A stretch of 64,000 nt of DNA from Leptospira fainei serovar Hurstbridge str. BUT 6 (GTDB taxonomy: Bacteria; Spirochaetota; Leptospiria; Leptospirales; Leptospiraceae). The stretch is from NCBI RefSeq assembly GCF_000306235.2, contig NZ_AKWZ02000010.1, positions 744,001 through 808,000 on the forward strand, written 5' to 3'. The position numbers and the translations under genes are program-made. Every line of letters begins with the position of its first letter. The stretch's first letter is position 1. Shown here in pieces: positions 55,808 through 64,000 of the stretch. The notes beneath the pieces were generated by a model. It saw only the letters and a list, made by a program, of their open reading frames with translations, was not told the DNA's origin and did no database searches.

Positions 55808-56242
55808 ATGAGACTGAAAAGAACTAAATCGATCGATCACGAATTGAAATGGATGAAACTGGAAAAAGAGAAGGAGGCATTTCTTAAAATCGTTAAAACC
55901 CTAAATCGATACTATGATTCGATCAAGGGGCCCGAAAAGATCAATCCGACTTCGTTTCGAAAACGATTGGTGGAATCCGACCCGGATACCACGGAAATTT
56001 TTTTCAAAAAATTCGGTAAATATGAATTCTTAGTCTTTGCTCGAATATCTTCCGAAGGTAAAAGCGAATTTGATTCTTGGATTCATATCGACGGAATTCG
56101 GCAAGAACGAGAGGAACTATCGGGACAGAATGTAACGGACCATCCGGTATTTTCGATTCGCTGTCTCAGCGATATTTATGAGGATTCCTGCGTTCAAATC
56201 TCCGATTCGGAATTAGAAGAAATAGAATTGTCGCAGGCTTGA
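55808..56242 (+). CDS. Protein of unknown function
   Basis: This 144-residue soluble protein has a basic helical N-terminus (HELKWMKLEKEKEAFLKIVK), then a strand-rich middle (KYEFLVFARISSEGKSEFDS, WIHIDG) and an acidic end. No signal peptide or known motif is seen. GAGG lies before the ATG. I do not recognise the family. Confidence 0.6.
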   Translation: MRLKRTKSIDHELKWMKLEKEKEAFLKIVKTLNRYYDSIKGPEKINPTSFRKRLVESDPDTTEIFFKKFGKYEFLVFARISSEGKSEFDSWIHIDGIRQEREELSGQNVTDHPVFSIRCLSDIYEDSCVQISDSELEEIELSQA

Positions 56243-56344
56243 TTTATTTATACGGACGATCACTTAGTATTTTATAAATTTTCTTTAGCGATTCGTGAAA
56301 GAAGTACTTGCCTCCGGAGAAAAAAGGATTAGGAATTGGAACCC

Positions 56345-57469
56345 ATGTTTTTCTCCGACGGAATTTTCTTTCCAAAATATATAAGAACGTCTGTTATTTT
56401 ACTTACGTTAGGATTTCTCTTTTCCAGTGAAATCAGCAGCGAAGACAAAGCATTGCGAGCGAGAAAGACTAGCAAAGGAGAAATGGCATATCATCCGTAT
56501 CCGCAAGAAGGATATTTTCAAGCTTGGAATTATTCTTTTACGAACGATCATCTTTATATTTTTGCGACTTTCTTAGTTAGTAATCTCGGTCCTGGAACTC
56601 GAAATAGCGGTATTAGTTTGGTAGTCTATAATAAGGAGAACGGGACCAGGTTTTTCACAAAAGAGTTTTCAAAGGACGATCTAAAAGCGGAGCCCGGAGC
56701 AATCGAACTAGAAATCGGCGATAATTCCGTTGCAAAAGGAGGAGAAGGGCCGGAGATTCGCATGCAAATTGGAGACACTCAGCTCTTCCTTTCTTACAAG
56801 ACAGGATGGTGGAAGGCAGTTTCTCTATCCGGAGGAAAAATAAATTTGCCTGAAAAAAATCGATTTGTCCAGGCCGACATGGCTTTTTCCTTCGTCCCGA
56901 CCTGGGGGTATATCATTCTTAACGGCGAAAAAATACCTTTAGATGGACGAGGCGGTATGGAACATCTCCTCACCAACTACGAAGTTTATAAATATAGTCG
57001 GAGATGGGAATTATTTAGGGCGCAGAATAGCGAAGGTGAAAAATTATATACCGGCGGCTTTATAGGGAATGAAACTTTTCCTGATAAAGAAATCCGAACT
57101 ATAAGCGCCGTCGATGCAGGGGGAAAATTACTTTTCTCGGCCAAGGTGCATAAATCCGAAATTTTGGAATCCGAAACCGAACCGTTTTCGGATTATCTAC
57201 TTCCCGTTCAGGAGAAATTTTACATGAACGAAAGCGGCTCTTGTTCGCTTTTAGTTCAAAGAAAGGAAACTGTCGGGAAAATAAACGTACTATCGAACAT
57301 CTCGTCAGTGTTACGATTCTTCGTACGCCTATTTTTTGCAAAGCCGTATCAACTTTATTATTTAGCGGAAGCGAAGCTCGAATGCCCTGTTCCACCGGAC
57401 GGCTTCGGACATTTGCCCAAAGATCATCGCTTCAACGGTATCTTTTCCTACTATTTAATTAATCCGTAA
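56345..57469 (+). CDS. Exported beta-rich protein of unknown function
   Basis: This protein of about 374 residues has a signal segment (TSVILLTLGFLFSSEIS) and a mostly beta-strand mature part (YFQAWNYSFTNDHLYIFATF, SGISLVVYNKENGTRFFTKE, MAFSFVPTWGYIILNGEKIP). Lipocalin/AttH-like proteins have a similar look, with a double barrel, but this is only an impression. No catalytic motif is seen. The ATG at 56345 is chosen over a TTG at 56336. It is convergent with lnt, with a terminator between. Confidence 0.6.
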   Translation: MFFSDGIFFPKYIRTSVILLTLGFLFSSEISSEDKALRARKTSKGEMAYHPYPQEGYFQAWNYSFTNDHLYIFATFLVSNLGPGTRNSGISLVVYNKENGTRFFTKEFSKDDLKAEPGAIELEIGDNSVAKGGEGPEIRMQIGDTQLFLSYKTGWWKAVSLSGGKINLPEKNRFVQADMAFSFVPTWGYIILNGEKIPLDGRGGMEHLLTNYEVYKYSRRWELFRAQNSEGEKLYTGGFIGNETFPDKEIRTISAVDAGGKLLFSAKVHKSEILESETEPFSDYLLPVQEKFYMNESGSCSLLVQRKETVGKINVLSNISSVLRFFVRLFFAKPYQLYYLAEAKLECPVPPDGFGHLPKDHRFNGIFSYYLINP

Positions 57470-57512
57470 AATTCCTTCGAATCGAGGAAATCTACAAGTC
57501 ATTGAATCGTAG

Positions 57513-57546
57513 AAGCCACGGTAGTCCAGGTCCACCGTAGCTTTTC
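57513..57546. terminator. Terminator between convergent genes
   Basis: AAGCCACGGT at 57513-57522 pairs with ACCGTAGCTT at 57534-57543, one mismatch, with a loop of 11 bases and TTTT after on the plus strand. It serves the exported-protein gene and may also serve lnt. Confidence 0.7.
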
Positions 57547-57553
57547 TGTAATA

Positions 57554-59326
57554 TTACTGATTCTTCTTTCCTGAAGAAACTAATAAGGTCCCGTAATAGA
57601 TTCCAGTAAGAATTAACATCAACCAAGGAACCAAGTTCCCGTAGGTAACATAAAAGCCTGGTTGAGAATCGAAAACCGCCACTTGTTCCCAGGTAGTCTC
57701 CGCCCTCATTAAGCCTGTCGATTTTCCGGGAAGAAACCGACCAAGATGATCCACAAATCCTGAAATACCCGAATTCGTGGATCGGACTAACCATCTTCTC
57801 CATTCTATCGACCTTAATCTTCCCAATTCGAAATGTTGATCGCTTTCAGTGGTCGTGCCGTACCACTTATCATTCGTAAGATTCGCAATAAATTCGGGAT
57901 TTCCGGAATGTCTAAACTTCCGAACGAATTCAGGAACAATCACTTCATAGCAGATCAAGGGAAGAATCGAACCGGTCTCCTTTAATTCGATCCGAGTGGA
58001 TTCGTAGTAACGCCTCGTGGCCTCGGCGTTCAATTCTTCGGTATCCTTCCAGTAAATCGGGGCCGGCATTGCCGGGAGCGTTCCGATACCGGAATAGTAA
58101 GGCAATAATTTGAACGATTCTCCCGGTTCGAATTTCCCGGTTTGAGGGCTGAGATCGTACATAAACTCAAAAGGCATTGTTTCTCCGAAAAGAACCAAAT
58201 ACTGCTTTTGATACGCCTCTCTTCGATTTCCATTCGGGTCATATATTACGTTATTATTATAATATCGCAAGTATTCCTTTCCCGAACTTACCGTCTTATA
58301 CTTCGCGTCTATTTCGTTAAAAAGAACATTCGCTTTGTATCGATTTGCAAACGCGATCATCAATGCTTCGAATCGATACCAATACATCCGATTTAATTCG
58401 GTTATCGGAGTTTTATTTGCGGAAAAATACGGAATTCCGGCTTCGGGTAGAACGATTAGATCGGGTTTTTTCCCGGCTTTGCGAACCGCCTCGTCGACAA
58501 GCGTATCCATTCGCTCCATTAATTCTTCGATAACTTGCAACGGAGAACGACCCCGATCGTCGCGAATGCTCATCGGCGCATCCGGTTGAACCACCAATAC
58601 TTCGAGAGTCTTGCTCGGTTTCACGTCCTTCCATTTGAAGTATAAGGAAATCCCGACTATCCAAAATAAAAGAAATAGACCGAACGGGATGGCCCAAAAC
58701 TTCGCGAAGTGCAAAGATTTTTCCTTGGATCTTATTATTTCAGGTAAATGGAATAGATTCGTTTCAAAGAGAGTGTAGGAAATTACGAAAACAAGAAAAC
58801 TTAATCCGTAAACGCTGGCTATCTCTACGGTTTGCGCGAGAAGAATATTCCCGGCAGCCAGATTTCCCCAATACCAAGGAAACAATTGAGGACCGAGCAT
58901 ATCGGCGGCCAATCCGCAAAATCCCGCAACCCAAACGCTATGCCTTCCGATTTTCTTCGTCAAGAACGCGTAGGACAATAGGAATATCGGAAATTTCGCC
59001 CCGAAAAGAACTCCGGCAAGAATCAAGATTAAAGCCGCCAACGGAGCCGGAAAATTCCCGAAGACTTGCGCCATATGGAAAATCCAGTGAAAAGCTACGA
59101 CATAGAAGAAAACACCGAACAGAATTCCGTGCAAAAGCAATAACTTGTATCGTCCCGCATACTTATGCGCGATCCAAAAAAGTCCGAACGGAGCGATCCA
59201 AACAAAATGACTTAGATAAAACGGAGCAAAGGCTAAAAAGGCAAAGACAGAGGTCCAAAGATAACAGAAAAGGTCGAACCAGCGGGTCTTTTGAAAATTT
59301 CGAAAGTTGTTTAAAAACGAATTCAT
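57554..59326 (-). CDS. lnt: Apolipoprotein N-acyltransferase
   Basis: This protein of about 590 residues adds the third acyl chain to lipoproteins in the inner membrane. An N-terminal part of six or more membrane segments ([40 protein letters not shown]) is followed by a nitrilase-type domain with the Glu in [16 protein letters not shown] and the Cys in [13 protein letters not shown], then [20 protein letters not shown]. It is longer than the enterobacterial enzyme (about 512). The ATG at 59326 is chosen over a TTG at 59335. Leptospira makes many lipoproteins, so this fits. Confidence 0.92.
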   Translation of the reverse strand: MNSFLNNFRNFQKTRWFDLFCYLWTSVFAFLAFAPFYLSHFVWIAPFGLFWIAHKYAGRYKLLLLHGILFGVFFYVVAFHWIFHMAQVFGNFPAPLAALILILAGVLFGAKFPIFLLSYAFLTKKIGRHSVWVAGFCGLAADMLGPQLFPWYWGNLAAGNILLAQTVEIASVYGLSFLVFVISYTLFETNLFHLPEIIRSKEKSLHFAKFWAIPFGLFLLFWIVGISLYFKWKDVKPSKTLEVLVVQPDAPMSIRDDRGRSPLQVIEELMERMDTLVDEAVRKAGKKPDLIVLPEAGIPYFSANKTPITELNRMYWYRFEALMIAFANRYKANVLFNEIDAKYKTVSSGKEYLRYYNNNVIYDPNGNRREAYQKQYLVLFGETMPFEFMYDLSPQTGKFEPGESFKLLPYYSGIGTLPAMPAPIYWKDTEELNAEATRRYYESTRIELKETGSILPLICYEVIVPEFVRKFRHSGNPEFIANLTNDKWYGTTTESDQHFELGRLRSIEWRRWLVRSTNSGISGFVDHLGRFLPGKSTGLMRAETTWEQVAVFDSQPGFYVTYGNLVPWLMLILTGIYYGTLLVSSGKKNQ

Positions 59327-59517
59327 GGATACCAACGTTCTTCGGAAAAAAATAGACTGACGTCAACCGATTTCGACCGTACAGATCGATTCTTGGTTCC
59401 GGCCTATCGTTACGAACCGATTTCTTTTGCTCATCTTCTCTCTACGCAAATCGGTTTTTCGGAAATGCTTGCCGGAACGGGGCGGGTCGGCAGTCTATCT
59501 GAAAAGTCGGTAGTCGA

Positions 59518-60816
59518 ATGAGTTCCTCTTATTTTAAAATTACAGGTAAAAATCCGCTCCACGGAACGGTCTCCCCGCAAGGGAATAAGAACGAGGCTCT
59601 TCCTATTTTAGGCGCAATATGCATGACCCCCGGAGAAGTCACCATCCGGAATATTCCCCTGATAACCGACGTTCTCATGCTTTTAGAAGTTCTTAGACAT
59701 CTCGGACTCGAAATAGAAGATCTAGGAGAAGGAACTTTCTTATTTCGAAATAAAGGGAATATTAAGTCGGATCTTCCTTACGAACTTTGTTCAAAACTCA
59801 GAGGCGCCGTAACTCTCGCAGGACCGATTCTTGCTAGCACTGGAAGAGTTTTTTTACCTCGTCCAGGCGGCGATAAAATCGGTCGAAGACGAATGGATAC
59901 TCATCTTCTCGCACTTCAGGCATTAGGCGCCTCGATCGAAGTTTTTCCGGATGGGTATGAAATCAAAGCCGATCGACTACGTGGAACGGATATTCTTTTA
60001 GACGAAGCATCCGTAACGGCTACCGAGAACGCTGTTATGGCCGCCGCATTGGCCGACGGAACGACTATCATACGTCATGCAGCTAGTGAACCTCATGTGC
60101 AGCAGTTATGCAAATTCTTAAATGCCGCCGGTGCAAAAATCTCCGGAATCGGTTCAAATATTTTAACGATCGAAGGGGTGACGTCCCTTGTTGCACCGAC
60201 CGAACCGCATCGAATCGGCTCCGACTATCTGGAAGTCGGTAGTTTTATCAGTTTAGCCGCCGTTACCGGCGGAGAAATCTTTATTCCCGACGTAGATCTC
60301 GAAGATATTCGAATGATTAGAATGGTGTATTCGCGGTTAGGAATCGAAGTTCGTCCGCAAGACGGAGGGATATTAGTTCCTTCGGATCAGCAAATGGAAA
60401 TTATTCCCGATTATCACGGCGCCACTCCTAAGATAGATGATTCCCCGTGGCCGGGATTTCCCGCGGATATGACTTCCGTCGCTCTCGTTACCGCAACCCA
60501 ATGCAAAGGAACGGTTTTAATTCATGAAAAGATGTTCGAGTCCCGACTCTTCTTCGTGGATAATATCATTTCAATGGGAGCGCAAATCATACTCTGCGAT
60601 CCGCACCGAGCAATCGTGATCGGACATTCTAGATTGTATGGTCAGAAAGTAGCGAGTCCGGATATCCGAGCAGGAATGGCTATGATCATAGCCGCCTTAT
60701 GTGCGGAAGGAACCAGCTTTATCCATAATATTGTACAGGTTGATCGAGGCTTTCAAGAAATCGATACTAGACTTCGTTCCTTAGGAGCTCATATCGAAAG
60801 GATTCGGGAAGAATGA
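59518..60816 (+). CDS. murA: UDP-N-acetylglucosamine 1-carboxyvinyltransferase with Asp at the Cys site
   Basis: This 432-residue enzyme begins peptidoglycan synthesis by adding enolpyruvate to UDP-GlcNAc. Landmarks are NKNEALPI (Lys24), [14 protein letters not shown] and [15 protein letters not shown]. In the last, the catalytic cysteine of the E. coli GGC motif is Asp119. The Cys-to-Asp form is known in mycobacteria, chlamydiae and Borrelia and resists fosfomycin. The length is usual. The stop overlaps the following ferredoxin gene by four bases (ATGA). Confidence 0.95.
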   Translation: MSSSYFKITGKNPLHGTVSPQGNKNEALPILGAICMTPGEVTIRNIPLITDVLMLLEVLRHLGLEIEDLGEGTFLFRNKGNIKSDLPYELCSKLRGAVTLAGPILASTGRVFLPRPGGDKIGRRRMDTHLLALQALGASIEVFPDGYEIKADRLRGTDILLDEASVTATENAVMAAALADGTTIIRHAASEPHVQQLCKFLNAAGAKISGIGSNILTIEGVTSLVAPTEPHRIGSDYLEVGSFISLAAVTGGEIFIPDVDLEDIRMIRMVYSRLGIEVRPQDGGILVPSDQQMEIIPDYHGATPKIDDSPWPGFPADMTSVALVTATQCKGTVLIHEKMFESRLFFVDNIISMGAQIILCDPHRAIVIGHSRLYGQKVASPDIRAGMAMIIAALCAEGTSFIHNIVQVDRGFQEIDTRLRSLGAHIERIREE

Positions 60817-61502
60817 ACCGTAAGGACTTCTTCCGCAAAAGCTTTTCTAAGGCGATTGCTGCGGTAGAAGAAAGCGCCGACGAAATTGCGGATGCCTGGA
60901 AACACGTTATCCAGGAACAAAAAACGAAAGAAAAATCTCCCGCCGATTCACCGCCTTCTCTTAACAAAAAAGGTTTAACGCCTAAGCAGGAAAAAATCGC
61001 TCTTCCTCAAACTAGGTTACCGAAACGAAAGAAGTTTAAAGCCTTCCGAAATTTACAGTATCCTCCGGGTGTGGACAAAACGGCTAAGCGCTTCTTATCC
61101 AAATGCACAGGTTGCGGAGATTGCATTTACGCTTGCCCGTACTCCGTTTTATTTCCGGTAATGGACGATGCCCGCGGCAAGCATCTGCCTAGAATGGATG
61201 TGAATTTAAATGCGTGTATGCTTTGCAAAGATTATCCTTGCATTGCTGCTTGCGAAACCGGCGCATTACTACCCTACAAAAAAAAAGAAGATCCTAAATT
61301 CGGAAAAGCGAATGGTTGGTTTCAACACTGCATCAATGCAAGGACGGGGGAGAAAACTTGCGACGCGTGCGCGTTATCATGTCCGATTCCGAACGTGGTC
61401 AAGTTTAAGTCGAATAAGCCGACCTTCTCATCGGATTGCGTAGGCTGCGGACAATGCGTATCCGCTTGCCCCACATTTCCTAAAGCAATCATCATTAAGT
61501 GA
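60813..61502 (+). CDS. Four-cluster ferredoxin-like protein (NapF/NapG-like)
   Basis: This 229-residue protein has an N-terminal helical segment ([20 protein letters not shown]) and four Cys groups for [4Fe-4S] clusters: [37 protein letters not shown] and [12 protein letters not shown]. The arrangement is like NapF/NapG/MauM proteins. The N-terminal RKDFFRKSF recalls a Tat-type start but lacks a clear twin arginine and hydrophobic core. It should move electrons; the partner is not in the window. It starts inside the murA stop. Confidence 0.85.
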   Translation: MNRKDFFRKSFSKAIAAVEESADEIADAWKHVIQEQKTKEKSPADSPPSLNKKGLTPKQEKIALPQTRLPKRKKFKAFRNLQYPPGVDKTAKRFLSKCTGCGDCIYACPYSVLFPVMDDARGKHLPRMDVNLNACMLCKDYPCIAACETGALLPYKKKEDPKFGKANGWFQHCINARTGEKTCDACALSCPIPNVVKFKSNKPTFSSDCVGCGQCVSACPTFPKAIIIK

Positions 61503-61508
61503 AATGAA

Positions 61509-62681
61509 ATGCTTCGAATCGCTTTTTCGATCTCGATTTTATGTTTTAGTTCGGTCTTTGCGACGAATCCCCCAACCAGACTTCGAATCGGAGTTCTCGG
61601 TAAAAGTTCCCCGACAAGCGTTCGCATCGCCGTAAAAAACGCCCGAATAGACATCGATCAAAAAAGATCGGGACCTATAAATGCCGATTTGCTAGTAAAA
61701 GCGGAAGCCGAAAAAATAACCGTCGTAATCGGTAATGAAAAGTATAAAACTGATTTTCTAGGAATATCGGGAGGAAGCTATGAAATCTTTCTATCGAACG
61801 ATCCAAATAAAAGAAAGTACGAAGGCGACTTTGAAATATTCGCAAAATCCGGTGCTTTAAATTTTATTCTTACTCTTCCGACGGAAACATATGTTCGAAC
61901 GGTTTTGGAATCCGAATTCGGGGAATTAATTCACACGAAGCAAAAACGTTCCGTTTCTCCCGACTGGAAAACCGAATATACTCGAGTCGCTGAAACCGTG
62001 ATTCGCTCCTATGCCGTAGCGAATTTAGGAAGACATAGGCGAGAGGCCTTCGATCTTTGCGACCTTACGCACTGTTTACATTTTTCAGGATCCGCGCAAT
62101 CCACTAATTTAAATCGCTCCAAGGAGCGATTACTTTTGAAGATTGCAGTTGATAAACCGCTAGAAGCTTTTTTCCATTCGACCTGCGGAGGTAATCTCAC
62201 ACATCCTTCAGTCCTTTGGAAAGATTTCCCGAAGAGGAATCACTTTTATAGGTCGGGTCCTGATCGTTGGAGAGGATCGGAGGATCTATGCAGGAACTCC
62301 CCGCATTTTCGTTGGGAAACCGTCATTCAACGAGCCGACTTAGCGAAATTGCTCGATAGTAAGGACTTGCAATCGGTGGAAATAGTCCCGATGGAAAGTA
62401 GAATTTCAGAACTAAGTTATATAGACAATCATGGAAATCATAAAATCGAAGTTTCCGAATTCTTATCCCGTGCAGGGAAACGTTTTGGATGGAATCGTAT
62501 TAAGAGTAATTCGTTTATCATCGATTCAAGTCCGAACGGGTTTTTATTTCGTGGGAAAGGGTTGGGTCACGGTCTCGGACTCTGTCAATACGGAGCGAGA
62601 GAAATGGCTATGAAAGGGGCTACGTCTCAAGAGATATTAAATTTTTATTATCCAGGGACGCAGTTGGAGATCCTCCAGTGA
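61509..62681 (+). CDS. SpoIID/LytB-domain protein
   Basis: This 390-residue protein has a signal peptide (IAFSISILCFSSVFATN) and a SpoIID/LytB domain: LPTETYVRTVLESEFGELI, VAETVIRSYAVANLGRH, AFFHSTCGGNLTHPS and the ending GKGLGHGLGLCQYGAREMAM with GATSQEILNFYYPGTQLE. In sporulating bacteria SpoIID cleaves peptidoglycan glycan strands stripped of peptides. In a spirochaete it probably acts on septal or periplasmic wall. It lies after the ferredoxin gene and overlaps the next gene by four bases. Confidence 0.88.
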   Translation: MLRIAFSISILCFSSVFATNPPTRLRIGVLGKSSPTSVRIAVKNARIDIDQKRSGPINADLLVKAEAEKITVVIGNEKYKTDFLGISGGSYEIFLSNDPNKRKYEGDFEIFAKSGALNFILTLPTETYVRTVLESEFGELIHTKQKRSVSPDWKTEYTRVAETVIRSYAVANLGRHRREAFDLCDLTHCLHFSGSAQSTNLNRSKERLLLKIAVDKPLEAFFHSTCGGNLTHPSVLWKDFPKRNHFYRSGPDRWRGSEDLCRNSPHFRWETVIQRADLAKLLDSKDLQSVEIVPMESRISELSYIDNHGNHKIEVSEFLSRAGKRFGWNRIKSNSFIIDSSPNGFLFRGKGLGHGLGLCQYGAREMAMKGATSQEILNFYYPGTQLEILQ

Positions 62682-63424
62682 ACGCCGGCGAAAAACGATT
62701 TACCATTCTGTTATTGATTTTACTAATCTGTTCCTATCCGATCCTAACCGAACCGATCCGTATACGCAGCGAAGAGTTTACTTTCATCTACCTAACTGGG
62801 GACAGTTCGATCGATAATAGAGAAGCGGGAAGCGTATTGCGGAAATTTTCGGAATTATTTATGGAAACTCTTCGTAAAGAATTGGATCGTCTGAATGTTA
62901 GAAGGCCGAATGAAGCTTCGATTTTCGTCGCCGGAACCCCTACAATTTTTCAAGTTTATTCGGGGCAGCCAAAGTATTCTGCCGGCTATTGTTCACAAGA
63001 TCGCCGGATACTTTATTTTCAGAGACCGAACCTATTGGATGGCCGAGGAATTTTAGAAAAGACGATTCAACATGAGATTTGCCATTTTCTCCTGCCCGTC
63101 AGCGGGAAAAACGATTCTCACTGGTTGGAAGAATCGTATTGTGAAACACTTTACCCCATAAATAGCGAGCGATCAGCTCCATCGAATCTAGTTTTTCCGG
63201 AAAGATGGAGGATATTTCAAAAAGAACTGAATAAATCCTTAACTCAAGGCTCTATAAAGGACAGAAAAATTGCTTATCAGAAAGCGCGCCGGTGGGGCGC
63301 CTGGCTATTAAAAAAAGAAACGGAAAAGGGCTTTCGAAAACTCCTGGAAATCGAAACCCCCGATGGAAAGTGGGAAAAAGTATATGCAATATTCTTAATG
63401 AATAGGAAAGAATATTCTCCGTAG
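62678..63424 (+). CDS. Exported putative zinc metallopeptidase
   Basis: This 248-residue protein has a signal segment (FTILLLILLICSYPILTEP) and a domain with HEICHFLLPVSGKNDSHWLE at about residues 129-148, an HExxH zinc site with a Glu (WLEESYCE) 17 or so residues later, as in gluzincin-type peptidases of the MA group. The first half (FSELFMETLRKELDRLNVRR and FVAGTPTIFQVYSGQPKYSA) fits the helix-strand lobe of these enzymes. The GTG start overlaps the SpoIID stop (GTGA) and has GGAG before it. The substrate is unknown; the place suggests cell-wall or exported-protein processing. Confidence 0.72.
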   Translation: MNAGEKRFTILLLILLICSYPILTEPIRIRSEEFTFIYLTGDSSIDNREAGSVLRKFSELFMETLRKELDRLNVRRPNEASIFVAGTPTIFQVYSGQPKYSAGYCSQDRRILYFQRPNLLDGRGILEKTIQHEICHFLLPVSGKNDSHWLEESYCETLYPINSERSAPSNLVFPERWRIFQKELNKSLTQGSIKDRKIAYQKARRWGAWLLKKETEKGFRKLLEIETPDGKWEKVYAIFLMNRKEYSP

Positions 63425-63445
63425 AATTCGTTTCGAGACTTAAAT

Positions 63446-64000
63446 CTAACGATTTAACACTTTCATTTTTCCCCAAGAACCGTCCTCCGGCCCATTCCCG
63501 AAAGAGAGAATCACCCTATCAAACACGGAAAATTTATCCAGAAACGGTTGAATGTCCCGATCAACGGTTTTAATCGAATATTCCGAAGCGTCTTTCGAGC
63601 CGTACACGTAGAAGGTCCGTAAATCTGTAAGAATGGCCGGGACGTTGATCGTTAGATGATGCGGATATTCCTTCAATTCTTCTGTTTCGGTAACGGAAAG
63701 TACGTCCGTTTGGTTAGGCCGATTGCCCTTCGATGAAGAAATCGCTTCTTCTACGCTTCTTCGATCCGAAGCAAAAAAAGTCCAATTTCCTAGTTTAGCT
63801 GTAGTAGGATTATAAAATCCACCGTTCTTAATGGAATAGGATTCCAAAGGCACTTCTTGAAAATTCGATTTCGAAAGATTTCCGACTTTAAAGAAAGCTC
63901 TTAAAAGACGATCGTCTTTAATTGTCCCAGGCAGTCCGATTCCGAATCTAGGATAAATCATTCCCTGATGATTCTCAAAGCCATGAAAGCTTATAGAGAT
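63446..64000 (-). CDS. Protein of unknown function, 5' end outside the window
   Basis: An open frame reads from beyond the right edge to a stop at 63446. The internal Met at 63961 is probably not the start, because 13 more open codons (ISISFHGFENHQG) lead to the edge. The visible part (about 184 residues) is beta-rich: FGIGLPGTIKDDRLLRAFFK, LGNWTFFASDRRSVEEAISS, HHLTINVPAILTDLRTFYVY, VFDRVILSFGNGPEDGSWGK. No motif is recognised. It is convergent with the metallopeptidase gene. Confidence 0.6.
   Translation of the reverse strand: MSISFHGFENHQGMIYPRFGIGLPGTIKDDRLLRAFFKVGNLSKSNFQEVPLESYSIKNGGFYNPTTAKLGNWTFFASDRRSVEEAISSSKGNRPNQTDVLSVTETEELKEYPHHLTINVPAILTDLRTFYVYGSKDASEYSIKTVDRDIQPFLDKFSVFDRVILSFGNGPEDGSWGKMKVLNR

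Overview
The window looks like chromosome from a Leptospira-type spirochaete, plausibly of the intermediate (P2) group. The grounds are moderate G+C, a 5S rRNA gene standing alone with no 16S/23S beside it, loose spirochaetal lipoboxes, a MurA with Asp in place of the catalytic Cys, a eukaryote-like NADP isocitrate dehydrogenase, and several families that I associate with Leptospira (a phage neck protein of the LIC_12616 kind, exported ankyrin proteins, SpoIID/LytB proteins). The species is inference; no search was run.

Positions 399-11543 (all minus strand) hold a compact contractile-tail module in canonical order: neck terminator, DUF3383-type sheath, tube, assembly chaperone with an overlapping second frame, tape measure, Dit-like baseplate protein, baseplate plug, hub, Gp138-like spike, gp25/DUF2634-like protein, baseplate J, tail protein I and two paralogous collar fibres. 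No terminase, portal, capsid, integrase, repressor or lysis gene is in view, and the upstream side meets the glycine-cleavage operon directly. It is therefore a candidate tailocin or defective prophage; what lies left of position 1 decides.

Positions 12189-29427 carry the gcvT-gcvH-gcvP operon, an exported Lys/Asp-rich protein, a hairpin-rich non-coding stretch next to the 5S gene, a cytochrome-c-like lipoprotein, and a tightly overlapped BFD/RibD-like/transglycosylase operon. They continue with an MFS permease, an exported ankyrin protein, a cytochrome oxidase subunit IV without its partners, a GPGGGLYT octapeptide-repeat protein, two DUF3052-like proteins (one with a histone-H1-like tail) and a tandem hemerythrin protein.

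Positions 29594-36235 (minus) form a run queE, SNF2 helicase, pheT, gamma-carbonic-anhydrase-like gene. Positions 36464-51747 hold a hybrid histidine kinase, an FGE-sulfatase-domain protein, an SDR enzyme, a DUF2889 protein, tRNA-Thr(CGU), an M23 peptidase, an AEC transporter overlapped by an ankyrin gene, a LOG-family protein, a CDF transporter, an outer-membrane barrel, a DUF6580-like membrane protein, an extended MazG and a two-receiver response regulator cut by an in-frame TGA.

Positions 51744-64000 hold icd followed by a small exported protein whose signal-peptide codons contain a terminator-like hairpin, an ECF sigma factor with a small membrane protein, unknown proteins, lnt, and a murA / ferredoxin / SpoIID / metallopeptidase run with two 4-base start-stop overlaps. 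The last gene is cut by the window edge.
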